A program made the position numbers and the translations under genes. Shown here one piece after another: positions 7,166 to 15,611 of a DNA stretch of 34,165 nucleotides. The notes beneath the pieces are model-generated. The model was not told where the DNA came from and made no database searches. It saw only the letters and a program-made list of their open reading frames with translations. This DNA comes from a virus, in IMG/VR virus record IMGVR_UViG_3300048588_000506, positions 1 through 34,165 of that record, one strand, 5' to 3'. Every line of letters starts with the position of its first letter. The stretch's first letter is position 1.

Positions 7166-7684
7166 ATGCGCACATTTCTCTTGGCCGCAATCTTCGTCCT
7201 GACTTCTTCGCTCACGTCAGCCGAGGAAAGAAATATAGCGCTCCATGGGCATACGTACGAAATAGATATTCCCCCGACCTATGTTCTGCAGCCAGGCAGG
7301 TCCGCCAACGATGGTCTACACTTCCTATCGGCTCAATTCGGCTACCTAGCAGTCAATGCGTGGAGTCTCGAAAAGCACCTAGAGTCATGTGCGAAAGCAG
7401 GCCCAAATTGTCGTACCGGCGCAAAGACAATGGATAAGTACCTGATAGACAAGCGATTTGCTCGCGACGTGCCAGGGGTAGAATTGACCTATATTGGCGG
7501 CCGTTCGGCGGAAGGCGCGTCGATGTACCTGATTTTCGGTTTGATCGCTCGCACCAGAAGCGTCGTCTTCATAAACATGATTCACGCTAAGGAGCACGGT
7601 CAAATGCTCGACGACGCTAATATGTCCGCTTTCACAGAGATCGCCGACCACTTCTTTCGTCAGATCGAACTTGGCCGGCTGTAG
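7166..7684 (+). CDS. Exported protein of unknown function (accessory gene)
   Basis: I chose the ATG at 7166 because it gives a clean signal peptide (MRTFLLAAIFVLTSSLTSAEE, cleavage after about residue 19) behind a GGGGG ribosome site; an upstream in-frame start would bury it. The mature protein is about 153 residues with two cysteines close together (CAKAGPNC), likely a disulfide in the periplasm. Base composition is lower in GC than the phage genes around it. It lies just after a terminator and before a 180-bp non-coding stretch, the typical setting of a phage accessory (moron) gene. I recognise no family. Confidence 0.6.
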   Translation: MRTFLLAAIFVLTSSLTSAEERNIALHGHTYEIDIPPTYVLQPGRSANDGLHFLSAQFGYLAVNAWSLEKHLESCAKAGPNCRTGAKTMDKYLIDKRFARDVPGVELTYIGGRSAEGASMYLIFGLIARTRSVVFINMIHAKEHGQMLDDANMSAFTEIADHFFRQIELGRL

Positions 7685-7846
7685 TAGGTGTACGGTGCGA
7701 GAGAAGTGGCAGGTGCGCTATCCGCTCGACCTCACTTTGGGCAACGGCCGGCAGGAGTTCGATTCCTTAGGATCGGTGAAAATCCGGCGTGACTGGGTCT
7801 GGTGACCCGGCCGGGATAGTTGTGGTTCGAATCCGCACGCTTCCGA
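7685..7846. other. Non-coding stretch with a tRNA-like T-arm
   Basis: No gene is evident. At 7821-7837 there is a complete T-arm-like hairpin (TGTGG, loop TTCGAAT, CCGCA), and further upstream 7797-7807 forms a short GGGTC/GACCC-type hairpin. A second TTCGATTC motif sits at 7758-7765. No acceptor stem could be found that pairs with the bases after the T-arm, so this is not called as a tRNA. It may be a decayed tRNA or a structured leader for the following gene. Confidence 0.3.
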
Positions 7847-7855
7847 TGCTACAAT
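7847..7855 (+). promoter_or_regulatory. Extended -10 promoter, TGCTACAAT, leaderless
   Basis: TGn plus TACAAT ends 9 bases before the ATG at 7865, so the transcript would begin within a few bases of the start codon. There is no ribosome site. Confidence 0.6.
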
Positions 7856-7864
7856 TTAGGACGT

Positions 7865-8536
7865 ATGGATATTGTCTATCCGTTGAAGCGCACCGGCTTC
7901 AATCGTGAACTCCGCTATTCCCTCCGCTCCCTTAGAAACCTCCCGCACCGCCACGTTTTCATAGCCGGGGATGCGCCGTCGTGGGTTCGGAACGTGATCC
8001 ACCTACCGGTGCCGCAGCGCGGCACCAAGTACCAGAACTCCCGTGCCAACATTCTCACCGCCGCTCGCGATCCCCGCGTCTCCAGGGATTTCATCCTGAT
8101 GAACGACGACTTTTACGTGCTGTCGCGGCAGAAGACTGTGAAGCCCATGCACATCGGAGACATGGATGCCTTCATGGCGACTTTCCCGTTCCGTGGAGCC
8201 TATTGGGATTTGATGGTGAAGACGCGCTTGCTCCTCAGCGATCTCGGCATCGGCCGGCCGAAGTTCTACGAGCTCCACGTACCCTGCGTTTACAACAGGA
8301 AGAAGCTGCTCGCCATGGTGGAGCGGCTGGATGGCCACGAGTATATGATGAGGACCGTATACCATAACCTTTATGGCTCAGGCGGTAGGGGGCGGGATGA
8401 TGTAAAGAAGCACAAGCGTGCCCAGGAGATCGTGGAAACGGACTACCTGTCATCGTCGAACGGAATGATAAAGAAGCGAGCGTTCAAGGCATGGCTCAAC
8501 GAGCGGTTTGGCGAGGTGTGCGAGTATGAGGCGTGA
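7865..8536 (+). CDS. Stealth-like sugar-phosphate transferase
   Basis: The 223-aa protein starts MDIVYPLKRTGFNRELRYS and contains RDFILMNDDFYVL at about residues 75-87. These two stretches look like the CR1 and CR2 regions of Stealth proteins, which transfer sugar phosphates onto capsular or surface polysaccharides; the NDD would hold the metal or nucleotide. A frame extension to 7820 is possible but would run through the T-arm-like hairpin and the -10 element, so I start at 7865. In a phage such a gene could modify the host surface or a virion glycan. The family call is by motif memory and is moderate. Confidence 0.6.
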   Translation: MDIVYPLKRTGFNRELRYSLRSLRNLPHRHVFIAGDAPSWVRNVIHLPVPQRGTKYQNSRANILTAARDPRVSRDFILMNDDFYVLSRQKTVKPMHIGDMDAFMATFPFRGAYWDLMVKTRLLLSDLGIGRPKFYELHVPCVYNRKKLLAMVERLDGHEYMMRTVYHNLYGSGGRGRDDVKKHKRAQEIVETDYLSSSNGMIKKRAFKAWLNERFGEVCEYEA

Positions 8537-8631
8537 AATTAGCGGCTCAGTCAGTCGACGCTTGGGCTATTTTCAATTATTGTGGGCATGAGATATAGTC
8601 TACTTGCCCCGCAGCAACCGTAGGTTTTGCA

Positions 8632-9018
8632 ATGGCGAAGTCGAGATTCCGCCCGCTCCATGATCGCGTCGTTGTCCGACGCGTAGAATCCGAGGAGCGG
8701 ACCCGAGGCGGCATTATCATTCCCGATACCGCCAAAGAGAAGCCGCTCGAAGGCGAAATTGTTGCGGTTGGTTCGGGTGCCCGAGACGAGACAGGCAAGC
8801 TTGTCCCGCTGGATGTCCGGTCGGGTGATCGTGTCCTCTTTGGAAAGTGGTCTGGCACAGAGGTGAAACTCAACGGTGAAGAGCTCCTTATTCTGAAGGA
8901 GTCCGACATCATGGGGATAATCGGGGGAGGAGGGAGGGTATACCTACGAGGCGGCGGCCTCGCGGGTGATCCCGGGACTGGCTCAGAGCCTCGACCGACT
9001 AAGCGCCGGCGCAAGTAG
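8632..9018 (+). CDS. groES: Co-chaperonin GroES with a basic C-terminal extension
   Basis: Residues 5-95 are a standard Gro[21 protein letters not shown], the mobile-loop contact [10 protein letters not shown] that docks on GroEL, and [20 protein letters not shown]. It closely resembles rhizobial GroES. Normal GroES is about 95-105 residues; this one has 128, ending in a Gly-rich then Arg/Lys-rich tail ([12 protein letters not shown]). No groEL follows, so it must work with host GroEL, as phage co-chaperonins do for coat protein folding. It lies shortly before the packaging and coat genes. Low-quality ribosome site; a TATAGT-type -10 lies about 40 bases upstream. Confidence 0.9.
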   Translation: MAKSRFRPLHDRVVVRRVESEERTRGGIIIPDTAKEKPLEGEIVAVGSGARDETGKLVPLDVRSGDRVLFGKWSGTEVKLNGEELLILKESDIMGIIGGGGRVYLRGGGLAGDPGTGSEPRPTKRRRK

Positions 9019-9021
9019 CTT

Positions 9022-10053
9022 ATGCTTTCCAGCCTGCCCAAGCTCGCAGACCGGGCGTTCATCATCGGCTTCCTGTTGCCGGCGGTGCTATTTCTCGTCG
9101 GGTTCTACGTCGTCTTTTCTGACATCGAGGCTGTTGCCAAGGCCGCGGAAGCAGCGTTTGCAAAGGAAGCGCTTGAAACTTTTGTCTTCGCGGCCGTCGT
9201 GGCTTGGCTCTTGGCGATATCGCTTTCGATTTTAAATCACGGCCTCCTCAGGGCTTTTGAGGGGTATCGATTTCCCATCCGCCGGTTCAAGGCGAAGCAG
9301 ATAAAGTCCTTTCGTGAGATCAACGCTAAAATCACCGAGCTAGATAAGCAGTGGAGCGACATGGGGCGTGCCTTCCCGGCCGAAAAGCAAAAGCAACACG
9401 CCCTCCTACTGCGTGCATTCGTAAGCACTTTCCCCTCGGAAGAGCGACTGGTGCTCTCAACTCGATTCGGAAATGCAATTCGAGCCTTCGAGGACTACTC
9501 ACGAGCCGTTTATGGAGCGGACAGCATTCCTCTTTGGAACCATCTTGCCGCCATACTGAACGATCGCTTCGCACAGGAACTCGAAGATGCGCGTACACAT
9601 GTAAACAGCCTCATCAACCTGTCGTTTCTTTCCGCAGTTATCTCGTTGTTGGCCATCCTACGTTTTCTTCTTGAACTGCCTTGGAGCACGTCTCCTTCGC
9701 TCTATTGGCTGATTGTCGCTCCATGGTCATTACTCACGATATTTGGTGCGGGGGCTGTGATTTCGCGACTGGCATATCTATTGGCAATAGAACGTGCGAT
9801 CGCATGGGGCAGCGTCGTAAAGGCAGCGTTTGATTGCTTCCTACCTGAGCTGGCAGTGAAGCTTGGCTACAATTTGCCTGATAGTCCTAAGCTGCGACGT
9901 GCTTTCTGGAATGAGTTTAGTAAGCAGGCGATTTTTCACTTGCCGCTAAAGCGTGAACGCTGGCTGGCGAAGAAAACTCCCACAACAGCCGCAAAACGGC
10001 AATCTGCAACGTCTAAGGCAAAGTCACAAAACCTAAGAAGTAGGGGAAAATAG
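9022..10053 (+). CDS. Membrane protein, four predicted helices, unknown function
   Basis: This 343-aa protein has hydrophobic segments at about residues 13-33, 50-70, 195-217 and 225-252. A long charged helical region lies between the second and third, and the C-terminal tail is very basic. It begins 3 bases after groES without a ribosome site of its own, so it is probably coupled to it. GC content is visibly lower than in the phage structural genes, a sign of separate origin. In this position, between an orphan groES and the terminase, it is likely an accessory gene such as a membrane-based exclusion or defence factor. That is inference; I recognise no family. Confidence 0.6.
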   Translation: MLSSLPKLADRAFIIGFLLPAVLFLVGFYVVFSDIEAVAKAAEAAFAKEALETFVFAAVVAWLLAISLSILNHGLLRAFEGYRFPIRRFKAKQIKSFREINAKITELDKQWSDMGRAFPAEKQKQHALLLRAFVSTFPSEERLVLSTRFGNAIRAFEDYSRAVYGADSIPLWNHLAAILNDRFAQELEDARTHVNSLINLSFLSAVISLLAILRFLLELPWSTSPSLYWLIVAPWSLLTIFGAGAVISRLAYLLAIERAIAWGSVVKAAFDCFLPELAVKLGYNLPDSPKLRRAFWNEFSKQAIFHLPLKRERWLAKKTPTTAAKRQSATSKAKSQNLRSRGK

Positions 10054-10075
10054 TACCTTACGGGGGAGCGCCGCA

Positions 10076-10084
10076 TGGTATGCT
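10076..10084 (+). promoter_or_regulatory. Extended -10-like element, TGGTATGCT, leaderless
   Basis: It lies 6 bases before the terminase small-subunit ATG. The hexamer TATGCT is a weaker match than others in the set, but spacing and the TGn agree. Confidence 0.4.
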
Positions 10085-10090
10085 TTTGGC

Positions 10091-10501
10091 ATGGCGCGGC
10101 CAACGAAATACGACAAGCGCTTCATAAAGAACGTCAATGACTATCTCATTGACTGCGAGGATCAGATCGAGGAGTATCACCGTACGCGCGGCGAGAAGTC
10201 CGATACCTATGATCGCCTGGTGCACGTGAAGCTACCCACGGTCGAGGGTTTCGCTCGATACATCGGCGTGAACAAGACCACTCTCTACGAGTGGGCTGAT
10301 CGCTACGCCGCATTTTCCAACGCTTTGGAGTTGATCGTTTCGGTTCAGAAGGACCGGCTCATCAACCACGGCCTGTCCGGTGACTATAATCCGGTGATCG
10401 CGAAGCTAATACTTTCCGCCAACCATGGCATGAGCGAGAAGTACGAAGTGAAGGAGCGTCACACACTAATTCTAGATGAAGGAGAAACAGGTACGGTTTA
10501 G
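10091..10501 (+). CDS. terS: Terminase small subunit
   Basis: This 136-aa protein begins MARPTKYDKRF and contains a helix-turn-helix (VEGFARYIGVNKTTLYEWAD, about 52-71). It then has LINHGLSGDYNPVIAKLILSANH, a pattern I know from phage small terminases that recognise the genome packaging site. Its 3' end overlaps the large-subunit gene by 26 bases, the usual pairing. No ribosome site; the -10 element at 10076 implies a leaderless message. It opens the virion gene block. Confidence 0.82.
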   Translation: MARPTKYDKRFIKNVNDYLIDCEDQIEEYHRTRGEKSDTYDRLVHVKLPTVEGFARYIGVNKTTLYEWADRYAAFSNALELIVSVQKDRLINHGLSGDYNPVIAKLILSANHGMSEKYEVKERHTLILDEGETGTV

Positions 10502-11873
10502 TGACCTCGCTCACTTCACCGCAAAACAGAATAGCGCCGACCAGCTCGTACAGAGCCACAAATACGTCCTCTATGGCGGCGCCATGGGCGGCGGCAAGTC
10601 GTACTGGCTGCGCTGGCAACTCATCAAACTCCTTCTTCGCTGGGCCAAGGCTGGCCGCACAGGAGTCATCGTCGGCCTGTTCTGCGAAGACTATCCGGCG
10701 CTCAAAGACCGCCACCTTTCCAAGATCGGCAAGGAGTTCCCGTCGTGGATCGGCACCTATCACGCCGACCACAAAGAGCACGGCCGCTCATTTATCCTGA
10801 AGCCGGAATACGGCTCCGGCGTCATCGCCTTCCGCAACCTGGACGACCCGTCGAAATACCAGTCAGCCGAGTTCGCCGCCATCGGCATTGATGAGCTGAC
10901 CAAGAACCCGGAGGAGGTGTTCGACGATCTGCGCACCCGTATGCGCTGGCCTGGCATCGTCGACGTGCGCTTCCTCGCCGCCACCAACCCAGGCGGCATC
11001 GGCCATGCCTGGGTGAAGAAGAAGTGGATCGAGGGCATCCATGAGGAGAACGAGCTGGAGGCCGACGAGTTCGCCTACCTGCCGGCGCTCGCGGCCGACA
11101 ATCCACACCTCGACCCGTCCTATCTCCGCTCACTTTCCGGCCTTCCCGAGGATAAGCGCAAGGCCTTCCTCGAAGGCGATTGGGATATCTTCAAAGGGCA
11201 GTATTTCAGCGAGTGGCGGAAGGCGCTGCACGTGGTGGAGCCGTTCAATCCGCACGAGTTCTGGTACAAATTCGTCTCGATCGACTACGGCTACGACGCT
11301 CCCTCGGCCGTGTACTGGCATGGCATCGACGGCGATGGTGTCGACTACGTCTACCGCGAGCTGTACCGGAACAAGCTGACCTACGAGCAACTGGCGGCCG
11401 AGATCGTCGCCATGACACCGGCTCACGAGGAGATCGCCTATTGGGTGGCGGACCCGGCCATTTGGGCGAAGAAGGGCGAAACCGAATTGTCTGGCATGGA
11501 GTTGATGTACAACAAGCACCGGGAAGTCACCGGTCGCGGCATCAACATCGTCAAGGGCAACAATGACCGCATCAACGGTTGGAACCTGCTCCGCGAGTAC
11601 CTGAAGCCGTTCCAGCAGCAGCACCACATCATCGCCAAGCTGCAAGTGTTCTCGACCTGCACGGAGCTGATCCGCACGCTGCCGTCCCTCATCTACGACA
11701 AGCACCGCGTCGAAGACCTGGATAGCGACGGCGAGGACCACGGTGCCGACAGCGTCCGCTACGGCGTCATGTCCCGGCCGCGCAAGGCACCGAAGGCGGT
11801 GGACCCGGTGACCGCTATCCTTGCCCGCCGCAAGGCCCCGTCACCAGCTGGAATGAATGTGGAGCTGGACTAG
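10476..11873 (+). CDS. terL: Terminase large subunit (packaging ATPase-nuclease)
   Basis: This 465-aa protein has all expected motor and nuclease motifs. Walker A is GGAMGGGKS (34-42), Walker B is AIGIDE with D139 and E140, and the coupling motif is ATNP (169-172). The RNase H-like nuclease has acidic residues D270 (SIDYGYD), D326 (VADP) and D425 (HGADSVRYG). It threads DNA into the prohead through the portal and cuts it. Length is normal for the Terminase_3/Terminase_6-like groups. It starts inside the small-subunit gene and ends 18 bases before the portal start. The unbroken motifs suggest a functional protein. Confidence 0.93.
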   Translation: MKEKQVRFSDLAHFTAKQNSADQLVQSHKYVLYGGAMGGGKSYWLRWQLIKLLLRWAKAGRTGVIVGLFCEDYPALKDRHLSKIGKEFPSWIGTYHADHKEHGRSFILKPEYGSGVIAFRNLDDPSKYQSAEFAAIGIDELTKNPEEVFDDLRTRMRWPGIVDVRFLAATNPGGIGHAWVKKKWIEGIHEENELEADEFAYLPALAADNPHLDPSYLRSLSGLPEDKRKAFLEGDWDIFKGQYFSEWRKALHVVEPFNPHEFWYKFVSIDYGYDAPSAVYWHGIDGDGVDYVYRELYRNKLTYEQLAAEIVAMTPAHEEIAYWVADPAIWAKKGETELSGMELMYNKHREVTGRGINIVKGNNDRINGWNLLREYLKPFQQQHHIIAKLQVFSTCTELIRTLPSLIYDKHRVEDLDSDGEDHGADSVRYGVMSRPRKAPKAVDPVTAILARRKAPSPAGMNVELD

Positions 11874-11874
11874 G

Positions 11875-11883
11875 TGCTATAAT
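11875..11883 (+). promoter_or_regulatory. Extended -10 promoter, TGCTATAAT, leaderless
   Basis: A perfect TATAAT with TGn lies 8 bases before the portal ATG at 11892. No -35 is recognisable at 17 bases upstream and there is no ribosome site. Confidence 0.65.
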
Positions 11884-11891
11884 TTCCATGC

Positions 11892-13655
11892 ATGCCTAAA
11901 CGCGAATACGACCTCATCAAACAGATACGCGGAGAGATCAGCGACTTCTATTCAAAGCGCATCCCCATCACCGTCGTGCCGGAGGATCAGGGCCGCGGTG
12001 AGTTCACCTACGAGTTCTCGCAGCGCGAGACGGTCGGCCTGATCGACCTATACTACAACTCCCAATTCCGCTCGGGGAAGTATGACCGCGAGGGCCGACA
12101 GAAGATATTCCTCAACGTCGGCAAGTTCCGCACCGACGTGGCGGAGATGCAGATCGACATCGACATCGCCGACTACCGCTTCCTGCCTGATTCCTCGGAC
12201 CTGTGGTCGCCCTGGCTCATGTCCCGCGACTTCCACCAATGGGCGCAGGACCATGACTTTGCGCAGACTATCAACAGCTTCGGCGCTGACCTCCCGCGCT
12301 ACGGCACATGTGTCTCGAAGCGGGTGGGCAACGATGTCATGCGCACCTCGATCGGCCGCCTCATCAACACGCAGAACGCCGAGAGCCTGAAGAAGGCGGC
12401 GCTAGGCGGCGGCTTCGTCATCGAAGCGCTTCAGATGACGCCGCACGAGATGGAGCAATATCCGGATTGGAACCTCGACGGGCTCCAGGACAGCGATCTC
12501 CAGGGCGCCGTCTACGAGCGCTATGGCCTCATCTGCCCGGCCCACATCAAGCTGGCGAAAGACCAGGAGCCCGAGGAGGGCGATTGGGACGAATGGTTTC
12601 TCGGCCTCTCCGTCATCACCACCGACATCCAGAAGAAGGAGAAGAACGGCGCTTTGGTTTTCGCCGAGAAGATCGACGAGAAGGATTTCCCGTACGAGGA
12701 GGCTCACTGGCAGCGCCAGGACGGCCGCTGGCTAGGCATCGGCGAGATGGAGAACCAGTTTATGAACCAGCTGGCCGCCAACGTCTCCATGCACCTGCGG
12801 CAGAAGTCCATGTACTGGTCCGCGAAGAAGATTTTCACCAAGACGATAGCGGAGGGGCCGAACAATCTGGCCAAGGACGTTGCCGATGGTGGTGTCGTCG
12901 ATCTTGGTGCCAACGGCTCCATGAACGTCGTCAACACCAGCACCCAGCATCTCGGCGACTTCAATTCCTTCGACAACCGCATCGAGGCGAACGCCGACAA
13001 GACCTCCTTCACATATGAGGCCGCCACCGGCGAAAGCCCGAAGGCCGGTACGCCGTTCTCTCTCCAGGTGCAGCTCGATAGGACACTCCAGAAGCACTAC
13101 GGCAAGAAGCGCGAGAACTTCGGCCTTTTCCTCAAGCGCGCCTTCTTCAATCACCAGGTCGAGATTTTCAAACGAAAGAGCCGCAAGGCCCACACGCTCA
13201 CCTTCGCCTACACCGACGACGAGGCCGAACTGCTGCGCGAGGCGATGGTGCTGGCGCACGTCTCCGAGCGGAAGATGAAGCACCTCTTGGCCGGCAAGGT
13301 GAAGCTGAAGGCCGAACTGGAGGCTGATATCCGCGAAGAGCTGTCCCGCTCGCCGTACCTGATCGTCGACATTCCGGACAGCTTCTACGACAACGCCAAA
13401 TATCACACGAAGCTCATCATCACCGGCGAGGAGCAGAACGTCGGCGCGGATATGCAGACCATGGTGACGTTGTGGCAGACCTTGCAGCAGGCGGGCGACC
13501 CGCGCGCCGAGAAGGTGTTGGAGCGCATCATGTCGTTTACCGGACAAAACCTGCGGCTCCTCGCCGGCGCTCGGCCGGCCCAAGCTGTGGCACCGGCCGC
13601 TCCCGCCGTGCCTGCCAGCCCCGTAACCCCACAATTCAATGCTACAGCGCAGTGA
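11892..13655 (+). CDS. Portal protein (probable)
   Basis: A 587-aa protein lies directly after terL and before scaffold and coat genes, which is the invariant place of the portal. The length fits podovirus-type portals. Features include a long N-terminal alpha/beta region, helical segments around 295-330 (IGEMENQFMNQLAANVSMHL), and an Ala/Pro-rich C-terminal tail that may be disordered. I see no unmistakable motif, so the call is by position, size and composition. Its 3' end overlaps the next small gene by 17 bases. Confidence 0.72.
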   Translation: MPKREYDLIKQIRGEISDFYSKRIPITVVPEDQGRGEFTYEFSQRETVGLIDLYYNSQFRSGKYDREGRQKIFLNVGKFRTDVAEMQIDIDIADYRFLPDSSDLWSPWLMSRDFHQWAQDHDFAQTINSFGADLPRYGTCVSKRVGNDVMRTSIGRLINTQNAESLKKAALGGGFVIEALQMTPHEMEQYPDWNLDGLQDSDLQGAVYERYGLICPAHIKLAKDQEPEEGDWDEWFLGLSVITTDIQKKEKNGALVFAEKIDEKDFPYEEAHWQRQDGRWLGIGEMENQFMNQLAANVSMHLRQKSMYWSAKKIFTKTIAEGPNNLAKDVADGGVVDLGANGSMNVVNTSTQHLGDFNSFDNRIEANADKTSFTYEAATGESPKAGTPFSLQVQLDRTLQKHYGKKRENFGLFLKRAFFNHQVEIFKRKSRKAHTLTFAYTDDEAELLREAMVLAHVSERKMKHLLAGKVKLKAELEADIREELSRSPYLIVDIPDSFYDNAKYHTKLIITGEEQNVGADMQTMVTLWQTLQQAGDPRAEKVLERIMSFTGQNLRLLAGARPAQAVAPAAPAVPASPVTPQFNATAQ

Positions 13656-13893
13656 ACATGAGCAGCAGGTATTCGCCGCGTTGGCCGAAGGCAGCGAGGG
13701 AACGGTGCTGCTTGGCTACCTTCGCCGCCTGGTCGCGCACGTGACCGATGCCCGGCAGATCAAAGAGCAGGGCGGCGATATGAACATCGCCATCGAGGCG
13801 GCGGCCCGCGCAGCTGGTATAATCGAGGAGAACCTTATCGAGCCGTTGTCTCGTGTGCAGCACCACCAGGGCGAGCACGAGCCGATGGACTAG
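13639..13893 (+). CDS. 84-aa hypothetical protein of the head gene cluster
   Basis: The ATG lies within the last codons of the portal gene, in a different frame, which suggests translational coupling. The protein is helical and mildly acidic (EHEQQVFAALAEGSEGTVLL, then a long AIEAAARAAGIIEENLI helix). There is no membrane segment. The DNA contains a perfect TGGTATAAT at 13815-13823, but no start codon follows it closely, so it may be chance or an internal promoter. Function unknown; head assembly is likely from position. Confidence 0.6.
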   Translation: MLQRSEHEQQVFAALAEGSEGTVLLGYLRRLVAHVTDARQIKEQGGDMNIAIEAAARAAGIIEENLIEPLSRVQHHQGEHEPMD

Positions 13894-13978
13894 CCGTTTT
13901 GTGGGAGTCCGGCAGAACAACCACGTTATGAGAGCGAGCCCGCGCTTCACCAAATCGGGTTAATACCTTTTAGCGTTT

Positions 13979-14557
13979 ATGGAAGAAGAGCAAAACGTCC
14001 AGGACGAGCACGTAGAAGAGGAAGTGGAAGATGAGGAAGAGGTAGAGGAGGAGGACCCCGAAGAGGAGCCGGAAGGCGACTCCAAGGGCGACGACCCCTA
14101 TGCCGGCCTCTCTGAATCCGACCTGAAGAAGCGTCTCGCCAAGGCTGAAAAGGCCATTGTGAAAAACAAGGGCAAGCAGCCGAAGGAGCCCAAGGCTCCC
14201 ATTACCAAGCAGCCCAAAGGCGATGAGATCCCCGAATGGGGACAGAAGATCATCCAATCCGAAGAGAAGCGGTCGTTCGGTTACGAACACCAGCTCTCCC
14301 CGGAGCAGGTGGACGCCGTCTTCCGCTATAACGGCGGCAAGGCACCAGATGAGAAGTTTCTGGAGCGTCCCGAAGTGAAAGCGATGGTCAAGGCGATCGG
14401 CTCGAAAGACCGTGTCGCTCTCAACACCCCTAAGGGCGGCACCGGCGTCGTGTACAAGGGCAAGACCTTTTCGGAGGTCGCGTCCGACGAGAAGTCCTCA
14501 ACGGCCGACAAACAAGCGGCATTCGAGGGCGTCCGGAAGAAGCACGGCGTCGGCTAA
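13979..14557 (+). CDS. Scaffolding-like acidic protein
   Basis: This 192-aa protein has an extremely Glu-rich first 40 residues (VEEEVEDEEEVEEEDPEEEP), then a Lys-rich, low-complexity middle and a short ordered C-terminus (VYKGKTFSEVASDEKSS). An acidic, mostly disordered or helical protein encoded immediately before the coat gene is the typical scaffold that templates prohead assembly and then leaves. I see no protease motif. No ribosome site precedes the ATG. The call is inferred from position and composition. Confidence 0.65.
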   Translation: MEEEQNVQDEHVEEEVEDEEEVEEEDPEEEPEGDSKGDDPYAGLSESDLKKRLAKAEKAIVKNKGKQPKEPKAPITKQPKGDEIPEWGQKIIQSEEKRSFGYEHQLSPEQVDAVFRYNGGKAPDEKFLERPEVKAMVKAIGSKDRVALNTPKGGTGVVYKGKTFSEVASDEKSSTADKQAAFEGVRKKHGVG

Positions 14558-14572
14558 ACCATCTAACCTAAC

Positions 14573-15517
14573 GTGGCATTCGCATCACCCACCGACGCCT
14601 TCACCAAGGCGAACATGGACCCGTTCATCAAGGAGGTGTGGTCCCCGATCATTCACGATCTGAAGCAAGCTCAGATGTCCATTCTGAACTTCGCGCAGGA
14701 CCTGTCCTACCTCCTGTCGGACGGCGGCGACGTCATCAACGTCCCGAACATCTACACCAACGTCTTCTCCGTTCAGACCCAGTCTACGGAGGGCGCCGGT
14801 GTCGTCGACGAGTCACCGGCACCGGCCAACCGGACCCTGACCGTCGACACCCACAAGTACATCGCCTTCGTCATCGGCAAGAAGACGATGAAGCAGATTT
14901 CGAAGCTGTATCCGCTCAACCAGAAGTACGCGGAACAGGCTCGTGACCTGCTGATCGCGGCGGTAGAAACCAGCCTCTTCGCGCTCGTTTCTTCGCTCAC
15001 CACCACCGATGTCGGCAGCGGCACCACCGCCGTTTCCGACCTCACGGTGCGCTCGGCGATCAAGACCCTTACCAGCACCGACGGCTCGGTCTTCGAACTT
15101 TCGAAGATGGGCTGGTTCTTCCACCCGACCGTGTACTGGATGCAGCTTCTCGGTATCTCCAAATACTACGAGAAGCAGAAGTCCGGCATGCAGCCGGTGA
15201 AGGACGGCAACTTCGGTGCCGGCGCGGTGTCGGAGTCGTACATGGGCCGCCTCTACGGCATCCCGTTGTACGTCTCACCGCGCGTACCGGTGGCGGCAAC
15301 CGTCGTGTCCAACATGCTCTTGCATGAGGACGCTTTCGGCTTCGCCATGCACACGGACGGTCAGAATGGCATCGACATCGCCACTGACTACCTCGTGCAG
15401 AACCTCGCCTGGCTTACCGTCGTAGATATCATCTACGGCGTAGCCTGCCTGCGCACCGGCGCGGGCGTCACGGTCCTCGCCGACGAGGAAGAGACCGTGG
15501 CCGACGACGAGAGCTAG
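14573..15517 (+). CDS. Major capsid protein (HK97-fold type)
   Basis: This 314-aa protein starts at GTG 14573, giving MAFASPTDAFTKANMDPFIK; an ATG at 14614 would cut off a typical coat N-terminus. Segments such as GGDVINVPNIY, VDTHKYIAFVIGKKTMKQIS and LYGIPLYVSPRVP are familiar from P22-like and related coat proteins, where the middle part forms the spine helix and P-domain. It follows the scaffold gene and is followed by a strongly structured spacer (15525-15584). There is no ribosome site before the GTG. The acidic tail (DEEETVADDES) is unusual but plausible. Probably the most abundant virion protein. Confidence 0.88.
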   Translation: MAFASPTDAFTKANMDPFIKEVWSPIIHDLKQAQMSILNFAQDLSYLLSDGGDVINVPNIYTNVFSVQTQSTEGAGVVDESPAPANRTLTVDTHKYIAFVIGKKTMKQISKLYPLNQKYAEQARDLLIAAVETSLFALVSSLTTTDVGSGTTAVSDLTVRSAIKTLTSTDGSVFELSKMGWFFHPTVYWMQLLGISKYYEKQKSGMQPVKDGNFGAGAVSESYMGRLYGIPLYVSPRVPVAATVVSNMLLHEDAFGFAMHTDGQNGIDIATDYLVQNLAWLTVVDIIYGVACLRTGAGVTVLADEEETVADDES

Positions 15518-15524
15518 TCTCTCA

Positions 15525-15584
15525 CCGGTCGCTGACCGCCCTCCCATCCATTGCGGTTGGGCGGTCCGCAATGGAAACGACCGG
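15525..15584 (+). promoter_or_regulatory. Interlocked RNA stems after the coat gene (possible pseudoknot or switch)
   Basis: Three perfect inverted repeats are packed into 60 bases: 15525-15531 with 15578-15584 (7 bp), 15534-15541 with 15559-15566 (8 bp), and 15548-15556 with 15566-15574 (9 bp). The second and third cross each other, so they can form either two alternative hairpins or a pseudoknot inside the outer stem. There is no T-run, so this is not a simple terminator. Candidates are an attenuator, an RNase block protecting the coat message, or a translational control site. Confidence 0.6.
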
Positions 15585-15611
15585 CAATTATCCACCGTTC
15601 AGCATCACACC

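Noticed and set aside
7771-7811. Cobalamin-riboswitch-like stretch (GGTGAAAATCC followed by a GGGTC/GACCC hairpin)
   Set aside because: The other conserved boxes are missing and the downstream gene has nothing to do with cobalamin.
7821-7845. tRNA gene suggested by a good T-arm (TGTGG, TTCGAAT, CCGCA)
   Set aside because: No 5' acceptor strand pairing with CGCTTCC was found at any plausible distance upstream, and no convincing D-arm or anticodon loop. Kept only as a T-arm-like hairpin.
12308-13018. 236-codon open frame inside the portal gene
   Set aside because: Arg/Pro-rich shadow of high-GC coding DNA, with no start signal.
13815-13823. Perfect TGGTATAAT inside the 84-aa gene
   Set aside because: The next plausible gene start is about 150 bases away. 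Could be an internal promoter, but no support.
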